Part shown: positions 57,288 through 64,000 of the stretch, one piece after another
Layout: the number at the start of each line of letters is the position of its first letter
How positions within the stretch are numbered: the stretch's first letter is position 1
From: Kitagawia praeruptora
Lineage: Eukaryota > Streptophyta > Magnoliopsida > Apiales > Apiaceae
Length of the DNA: 64,000 bases
Direction of reading: 5' to 3'
Assembly (NCBI GenBank): GCA_037693485.1
Contig: CM075348.1
Location: forward strand, 7,440,001 to 7,504,000
Translations under genes and position numbers: made by a program
Notes under the pieces: generated by a model
Seen by the model: only the letters and a program-made list of their open reading frames with translations
Told to the model about the DNA's origin: nothing
Database searches by the model: none

Positions 57288-60200
57288 ATGAGAGCAATGA
57301 TGAGAACAGCTTTTGATAGTTATAAACTTGCCACTTTCATCTTCTTGTCCTTGTGTTTTCATGCCGTAGCTCAATCACAGCCTAATATTAGCCTTGATCG
57401 TGATGAAGGTACGTATCCACATATCGTAAAAGCTTATACTTCCATCCGTCTCTTAAAACTTTTCCCGTTTATTATTTCAGGTCATTCAAAAAACTTTTCC
57501 CCTTTCTATTTTAAGCCATAAAATAACAATATTTCATACCCACTACTCAATATTCAATAACCACTATTCCACCCACTACTTCTTACAAATAATATTCAAT
57601 ATCCACTACTCCATCCACTACTTCTTAAAAACAATATTCAATACCCACTACTTATTAAAAACTATTCAATACATACTCCTCCATACAAAAACAATATTCA
57701 TTACTCACTATCTTAAAATCCATATTTTTAAACAAACGAGAAAAGTTTTGAGAGACCGAGGGAGTACTTCTTATCTTAAGTACTAAATTCGAATCTCACT
57801 CTCATTAGAACATGTCAGAACAGATATTTGTTTGTAAGACATACTCCCTCCGTCCCTCATGGTTGTTTACATGGGAATGAACACGGATACCAAGAAAATG
57901 TGTAAAAAAATGAGTAAAGTTAGATGAAAAGTGGGTAAAGTGGTGGGACCTATTAATATTTAATTATAAATTTGAGATAGTGGAGGAAAGTAGTGAGTGT
58001 AATAGTGTTTTTTATTATTAAATATATGAGATAGTTGGTGTAATAGTGGGAGAAACTTACTATTTTTGATATGTAAAAAAATGAAAGGTATACCCTAAAA
58101 TACTAACTGTAAAGAAATGAGAGGGACTTAAGGAGTATAATTTAACAAGGGAACATTATATTTGGGAGATAGGAAGTAATATTACTTATAATGTAGTTAT
58201 TAAATTTATCATTTTCGGAATTGATAATGTATATCGTTAAAGTTGAAGTGATTTTTATTCACATTTGACATCCGAGTATCACTATTATATATTCTGTATG
58301 TCCCAACTATTTTTTTACCTTCATCTTCTATATATAATAGGAGAATAAGAGGTTTTTTTAGGGGTATTTTGAGCCAATAAACCCCCTGTGAAATTACTAT
58401 TTTATCCTTGTATTTTATAAAATTACATCAATTGCCACTCCTTTATTTTGAAGATAAAAATTAAATTATTTTTGTGTTTGTGGGGAATTGAACCAACAAC
58501 CTCCTCTATATAAATATTCCTCCAAACCATTGTGCTACTAATGTTTTTTAGTAAGAAGTGAAAACTTTTTTTACATAACTTCAATTTCTGAAAAATCTCT
58601 CTATAAATTTCTGGAAAATGACCCGTGCCTGGCACGGGTTATTAGGCTAGTTCAAATAAATATTCTGTCACGCATTTTAAGGTGCACATAAAATATAATT
58701 TAATAACTTATTTTTATAATTTTTTTTTATAAAAATAGAACAATCTTATTTTTATACAATTTTTTTTTTTGAAAAATAATTTATAAAATTCTCTTAAAAT
58801 GCGTGCCAAAAACCCGTTTTGAAAGGTAAAAAACACGGGACGGAGGAAGCAATATTTCTTTAAAATATATTTTTTCATGTAACACAATAAAAATTGACAG
58901 GGTTATTCAAAAGAATTAGGCTTTGTTTGGATTGGGGGTTGGGGAGGGATGGGTTGGGTTGGGAGGAGTTTAAATTTCACAACCCTTATTTGGATAGAAG
59001 TTTAAAATGGAGAGGGTTCTAGTATAATGGAAATGTGGGTGTGTTTCAACACCCCGATTTGGGGTGTTGGACATTGTTGCCCAATGTCTTTTTAATTTTT
59101 ATTTTTTTTCAATCATGTATAAACAACAGTAATAAGTACATAATTTATTTTGAATATTATTTTGTATATTATATATATTACATAATTAATTGATATACTT
59201 TTGGAAAAAAATTACCGGAAAAAATATTAATGGAAAAAATATTTTCCGAGAAAATATTTTCTGAAGAAATATTTTTCGAGAAAATATTTTTGGGAAAAAA
59301 ATATTTACGAATAAAATTTTTCGGGGAAATATATTTTCGAATAAATATTTCGAAAAATAATATTTCCGAATAAATAATTTCGAAAAAAATATTTTTGAAT
59401 AAATATTGTCGAAAAAAAATATTTCCTAATAAATATTTCCGAAAAAAGTATTTCCGAGTCTGGAAAAAATATTTCCGGATCAGTGTTTCAGAAAAAAATA
59501 TTCCCGAACCAATATTTCGGGAAAAAATATTTCCGATCAGTGTTTCAGAAAAAAATATTTCCGAACCAATATTTCGGAAAAAAATATTTCCTAACCAATA
59601 TTTCGGGAAAAAAATATTTCCGAACCAGTATTTCGGAAAAAAATATTTTCGAACCAATATTTCGGAAATAAAATTTCCGAACCAATATTTCGGGAAAAAA
59701 TATTTTCGAACCAATATTTCAGAAAAAAATATTTCCGAACTAATATTTCTGAAAAAATATTTCCGGATCAGTATTTCGAAAAAAAAAAGTTTTCGGAAAT
59801 ATTTTTTCCCGAAATATTGGATCAGTTTTTCGGAAAATAATATTTCCGAATAAATATTTTGAGAAAAAAATTTCTAGAAAAAAAATTTTCGAATAAATAT
59901 TTCTGGAGAAATATTTCGAGAAAAAATATTTTTGAATAAAATATTTCTGAAAAAATATTTCGAAAAAAAATATATTTCCGAGTAAATATTTCTAAAAAAA
60001 AAAATAATTAATTATATTATAACCACTTCCCAACCTAACCCTCCATTCAAATAAGATAAGGGTTGAACCCTTCGTTACTCAACCCTTATATCCAAACAAT
60101 CGTTACTCAGTCCTTATATCCAAACAAGATAAGGGTTCAACAACCCACCCGTCACTTCCCAACCTAACCCATCCTATTCTAACCCTTGTTGAATGGAAAG

Positions 60201-62397
60201 ATGTCAAATGTGTATCTTAAAATTTTAGAAAATTAATAAACTTTCACAATTTTTTTGTTGACACATTTCATTTGGCAATGAACTTTTATATGATAGTATA
60301 AATGTGATTGCAGCAAGAATCTTGAATTCCGTGTTTCGCAAATGGGGTATTGCGGCAAACTCGAAGCAATGGAATATAAGTGGAGAATTATGTAGTGGAG
60401 CTGCCATTGATTCAACTGGCATGGAAGGCAATGCAGATTATAACCCTGGCATTAAATGTGATGACTGCACCTCAACATTTTGCCACATTACCCAGCTGTA
60501 TGTCTCCTCTTCCGCATCTTTATTTACAAGGCTTAGTCTCCTCTTCCTTTCCGTTACTGAACTTATAAAATTTTAAGCTTAGCAAGTACACCTAATGTTT
60601 TTGTAAGACTACAAAAATGTACTCTAACTGTTTGATATGTTGTCAAGACATGTTTATATAGCAGCATCTGAAATTTAGGGGGGTTTAAGTAGGCACGTCT
60701 ACTAAACTTAGTAATTTTTTTTGGAATCTTACTGTCTTAAAGTGCTCAAAGCGATAAGATCTACCAAGCATGCAATGTTTGAATATGAAGTAGCATTAAT
60801 GATATAAAAGGGCTCGTAGAAGTCGTGATAACTTATGTCATGTCTGAAGGTCTGGAAACACATTAGCCCATAGACTAGCTAAGGTAGCCTCAAGCCTAAG
60901 AAGCTCTTCTGCTTGTTATCTTGTCCCTTTAATTGAAAATTTTTAACAAAAATGCCGATGGATGCCTGCATGATATTCTCTATATTTATTTAACAGGAAG
61001 GTTTACAAATTGGATGTAAAGGGTGTCATCCCTGATGAGCTATGGAATTTGACTTTCCTCACCAATCTGTATGTTTTTCAATCTGGACAGTGAATATCTC
61101 TTTCACTTTTCTGGTTTACTAGACAGCTATTTTGCATTTAAGCTACAGTGTGCATACACACTTGCACACACACATGTGGCGAAACATCGATATGACAATT
61201 TAGAATTGTTTGCACAGTGACATCTGTTCGCTGTAAATGATTGAAAATTTTCTTCTAATTTTGCATTTAAGCTACAGTGTGCATACACACTTGCACACAC
61301 ATATGTGGCGAAACATCGATATGACAATTTAGAATTGTTTGCACAGTGCAGTAAATGATTGAAAAGTTTCTTCTACCTATATTGCAGGGATTTGCGCTAT
61401 AATTACTTGACAGGTCCCTTATCTGCATCTATTGGAAATTTAGTCGGCATGGAGTACTTGTGAGTAAACTTAGTCCCTTATCCCTTACATTTTTACGTAT
61501 TTAATAATCTCTTTTTGAACTCTGATTGACGCCTTATATGACGTGTATAGGGCTCTGGGCTTTAATTCACTATCAGGAGAACTTCCGAAGGAAATCGGGA
61601 ATCTTACTAATTTAATATCATTGTATGGTTTTAGTTCATTTTGACAATTAATAAAAATCAAATATTAATTTGATGATCTATTTACTATCAATCTATATAA
61701 ATTTTGAGGGTTTGTATGTCTTTCCTCTTAATATTGCAGGTCTATTGCCTTTAACAGTTTTAGTGGCCCTTTGCCGTCTGAGCTGGGCAGTTTGACAAAG
61801 TTACAGAAGATGTAAGTGTTTTGTTTCCATCTATATGAAAATCCCTGTTCTCATGGCATTAAGGTTCTTATCCCAGTCCCAATATTTAGAGAAAGAGTGT
61901 CTTAATATATGTTTTATGGCATTGGAAATAATAATATTTGTAAGAGCTGACATTGTGTGCTATAACAGTATGACAAGCCCTAAAACATCATTTTGTATGA
62001 AGTTCTTACACTAACTACTAGAAAAAATAAATTGGGTAGTGATCTAATATATATACTACAACGTAATCTGATAGTTTAGGGTATAATTATTATAATTATT
62101 AAGTAGATTTAGTTGTAGAAAACATACACTAGTGTCATCGGTAAAATAAATAGCTTGTATCAATTATTCACTATTTGTGGAGAATGTAGATGGTTTTGTT
62201 GAGGTGTTATGTTGTACGATATAAGATTTTCTATATGTGGGATGATATATATGCGGAGTAGGAAATATTTAAGTTAGTGTTTTAGAGAGTATCAAGTTAG
62301 TTATATACTGTATTAAGTTAGTATATACTGTATATACATCGAGTTAGTTAGAGAGTATCATGTTCTTCACAAATCTCTGGGTAGAAAATTGCACTTC

Positions 62398-62442
<45 letters not shown>

Positions 62443-64000
62443 TCCCCATTTCCCTCATTTTGTTTTTGTTCACAATCTATCATTCAATTCCATTCTCCCC
62501 AACCAAACAGAGATAAAGGTTCAAACTTTGCAGCTTGTACTACTTGTGCTCTTGGGGGGGGGGGGGGGGTTATCAAAAACTGTATTCATACTATTTTGAA
62601 TATTGGAAATTGGGGAAAAGTTTGAACAATATGACAAATATGAAAAGACCAACATGCATCAAATAGCTATTTGATGATTTGTACATCAAGATGAGAACAA
62701 CTAATTACACTGGTGTCAGCACCATGACATCTTGGTGCCGTCACAGTTACTGTAAAAAGAATATATGAATTGTAACAAGAATAAAGTAAAAGTAATGAAA
62801 TGCAGCATTCCTCTCATTGGCACTGTTTATCTTGTTAGTTACATTGATAGTTCTGGATTGAGCGGTCCAATACCTTCAACATATGCCAGTCTACGAAATC
62901 TGGTTACTGTGTAAGATCTTCCATTCATTTTTTTTTACATATAGAGAAATCAAAACCAGGTTGACTATTATCTCAATTGATTTTTTTTATCTAGTTAACG
63001 AGAGGGAACTATTGCAATTGCAGGTCGGCTACTGACATCGAACTCACGGGTAGAATACCTGACTTCATTGGGAACTGGTCAAAGCTTAATGATCTGTAAG
63101 ACTTATTTCTTCTCACTTCACTTAGACCAAGCTGAAAACTAACAAATTCATCTCTATTGAAAATAACAAATTCATCTCAATACGAATATGTGATATTTGT
63201 TTCTTATATTTGTTATATTTTTTCGGCATACTCGGTGTTGAGCCATATTCTGGTGTTTGTGTAGGTGGTTTCAAGGGAACTCTTTTGAAGGCCCCATACC
63301 GATGATGCTTTCCAATTTGACATCACTGACAAAGTTGTAAGTGCTAGTTAAATATATGTGTCTTTACACACACCCATGTGTATAGCACATATATCTCGTT
63401 TCAGTAACTGGATATTTGTTTGTAGTGTCTACTTTCCCTTACTGACACTATGAACTTTATACATTGTGTTGCGCAGGAGAATAAGTGATTTATCTAAGGG
63501 GAGCTCTACACTTGAATTCATCAAGGAAATGACGTCTCTGACTGTGTTGTAAGAAAATTGGTTATAGGCCCTGAAATATGTGTGTGTACCACATGCTTTT
63601 ACTAATTTACGATTGTTATTGTATATTTCCTTATCGTTGAACTCAAGACCTTGAGGTCAGAGAGAGAAGGGGTGGCAGTGGGGGATCAACCTTTGCTACT
63701 AGGCTATCCCTGAATTCTGACAGATTTTTTCCTTTCTTGCCCTTCTGCAGAATTTTGCGGAATAACAATATGTCTGGTTCTATCCCTTCCGACATCGGAA
63801 GATATCGAAATCTCACTGAAATGTAAGTTATTCGTGTTGGATGGTTCTCTGTATGGAATTTTGGGCCCAGTGATTTCGAGTTGAAGCTTGGTTTTGTCCT
63901 AGCGATGATTTACTACCTAGGTTTTATGTCTACATCTCTCAAGAAGATGCCTATAAAAGGAATATCTGTAGTAATTGATATCTCTCTCTTCCTTTAGATG
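57288..64000 (+). CDS. LRR-malectin receptor-like kinase, copy 2 (5' part, runs off the window)
   Basis: Paralogue of copy 1. Exon 1, 57288-57408, encodes MRAMMRTAFDSYK, a hydrophobic signal peptide (LATFIFLSLCFHAVAQS) and the start of the mature chain. Exon 2, 60314-60497, joins in frame and keeps the KWGI residues missing from copy 1. LRR exons of 72 nt follow: 60997-61068, 61388-61459, 61551-61622, 61740-61811, 62839-62910, 63024-63095, 63265-63336, 63477-63548, 63751-63822. All are in phase with no stop, and exon 11 has the normal length. Malectin, TM and kinase exons lie beyond the window. The expected role is a plasma-membrane receptor kinase; the ligand is unknown. Intron 1 is 2.9 kb and swollen by mobile elements. 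The in-frame GTG just before the ATG is not the start. Confidence 0.9.
57439..57764. mobile_element. Stowaway-like MITE A in RLK copy 2 intron 1
   Basis: 326 bp. The left end CTTCCATCCGTCTCTTAAAA and the complement of the right end (CTCCCTCGGTCTCTCAAAAC) match, with TA on both sides (57437-57438, 57765-57766). CTCCCTCCGT-type ends and TA duplications identify the Stowaway (Tc1/mariner) type. Copy 1 has the uninterrupted site near 555-563. Confidence 0.85.
57844..58135. mobile_element. Stowaway-like MITE B in RLK copy 2 intron 1
   Basis: 292 bp. Left end CTCCCTCCGTCCCTCATG; right end complement CTCCTTAAGTCCCTCTCATT; TA flanks at 57842-57843 and 58136-58137. Copy 1 shows the empty site around 795-805 (GTAAGACATGTAATTTAAC), so the insertion followed the gene duplication. 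Confidence 0.87.
58292..58850. mobile_element. Stowaway-like MITE C, split by a mini-Helitron
   Basis: The left end CTGTATGTCCCAAC..TTTTTTACCTTCA and the complement of the right end (TTCCTCCGTCCCGTGTTTTTTACCTTTCA) are imperfect inverted copies. A 327-bp Helitron interrupts it at 58324-58650. Copy 1 lacks the whole insert. Confidence 0.65.
58324..58650 (+). mobile_element. Mini-Helitron nested in MITE C
   Basis: Starts TCTTCTATATATAATAGGAG after an A (58323). Ends with hairpin CCGTGCCTGGCACGG followed by TTATTAGGCTAG and a T (58651). 327 bp, noncoding. Its 3' end nearly matches those at 14593 and 21485, so these belong to one Helitron 3'-end family. Confidence 0.8.
58915..60200. repeat. Insert with AAATATTTCC satellite-like array in RLK copy 2 intron 1
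   Basis: The insert is absent from copy 1. Its edges are G-rich on the left (GGGATGGGTTGGGTTGGGAG, near 58943-58970) and complementary on the right (CTTCCCAACCTAACCCATCC, near 60154-60175), suggesting a large foldback or MITE-like carrier. Inside, 59215-60000 is an irregular array of roughly 30-bp units with the palindromic word AAATATTTCCGAA and CCAATATTTCGG. Open frames on both strands (Phe/Lys/Ile-rich) are artefacts of this array. Confidence 0.65.
61130..61350 (+). repeat. 129-bp direct duplication in an RLK copy 2 intron
   Basis: The block starting TTTTGCATTTAAGCTACAGT at 61130 is repeated at 61259, the second copy being shortened near GCACAGTG. Copy 1 has only one version of the core (about 2030-2090). 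A minus-strand frame over it is an artefact. Confidence 0.9.
62404..62438 (+). repeat. (CT)n microsatellite and nearby G-run
   Basis: A CT tract orthologous in position to 3101-3138. A run of about 13 G at 62555-62567 follows (6 G in copy 1 at 3238-3243). Confidence 0.95.

Noticed and set aside
59178..59853. Open frames of 150-178 codons on both strands
   Set aside because: Low-complexity products of the AAATATTTCC array inside an intron.

Overview
The window is nuclear DNA of a flowering plant, most likely a eudicot. It has many short exons with GT-AG introns, AT-rich introns, a plant-specific malectin-type receptor kinase, and several kinds of plant mobile elements. I cannot name the species. 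All coordinates and alignments were made by eye from the sequence.

Both edges hold paralogous LRR-malectin receptor-like kinase (RLK) genes in the same orientation. Copy 1 (about 1175-12865, +) covers exon 2 to the stop. It is a pseudogene: a 2-bp insertion shifts frame in LRR exon 11, a TGA lies in the kinase C-lobe, and the signal-peptide exon is not where copy 2 predicts it. Copy 2 (57288-64000, +, cut by the window end) has a TATA box, a signal-peptide exon and ten further exons that all look open. The introns align closely, so this is a fairly recent tandem duplication whose copies are now 44 kb apart.

The 44 kb between the two genes is a mobile-element graveyard. From left to right: a Helitron with multiplied 5' ends (12956-14593); a palindromic Mutator-like MITE (14788-15166) just upstream of a broken replication factor C fragment (15183-15767); a second MITE with a 9-bp target duplication (17037-17400); a probable 4-kb Helitron (17412-21485); a cluster of foldback elements (21779-24340); retroelement 1 (24744-38591); a CHX-type cation/H+ antiporter pseudogene cut up by MITEs (38597-39429); retroelement 2 (39977-53647); and then a Helitron end, a SINE and further MITEs.

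The two retroelements are the most informative features. Both are about 13.7-13.8 kb Ty3/gypsy elements of the Tat type with a second RNase H domain. Each has TG...CA LTRs and a perfect 5-bp target duplication. Their LTRs are nearly or fully identical (2 differences in 952 bp; none seen in 652 bp), so both are very young. Gag-pol runs on the minus strand and is broken in both. Between the pol 3' end and the 3' LTR, each carries a multi-exon gene on the opposite (+) strand. That gene has a leader intron whose acceptor abuts the ATG, a domain resembling the 'putative gypsy type transposon' family (Transposase_28), and a coiled-coil C-terminal half. In element 2 this gene is fully open (995 residues) and is followed by a second small TATA-driven gene (103 residues). 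Tandem arrays (143 bp x5 and 48 bp x11) sit where the opposing transcription units converge. Element 2 also has an array of eight 56-bp hairpin units beside its polypurine tract. This paired sense gag-pol / antisense spliced gene layout is the strongest candidate for an under-described system here.
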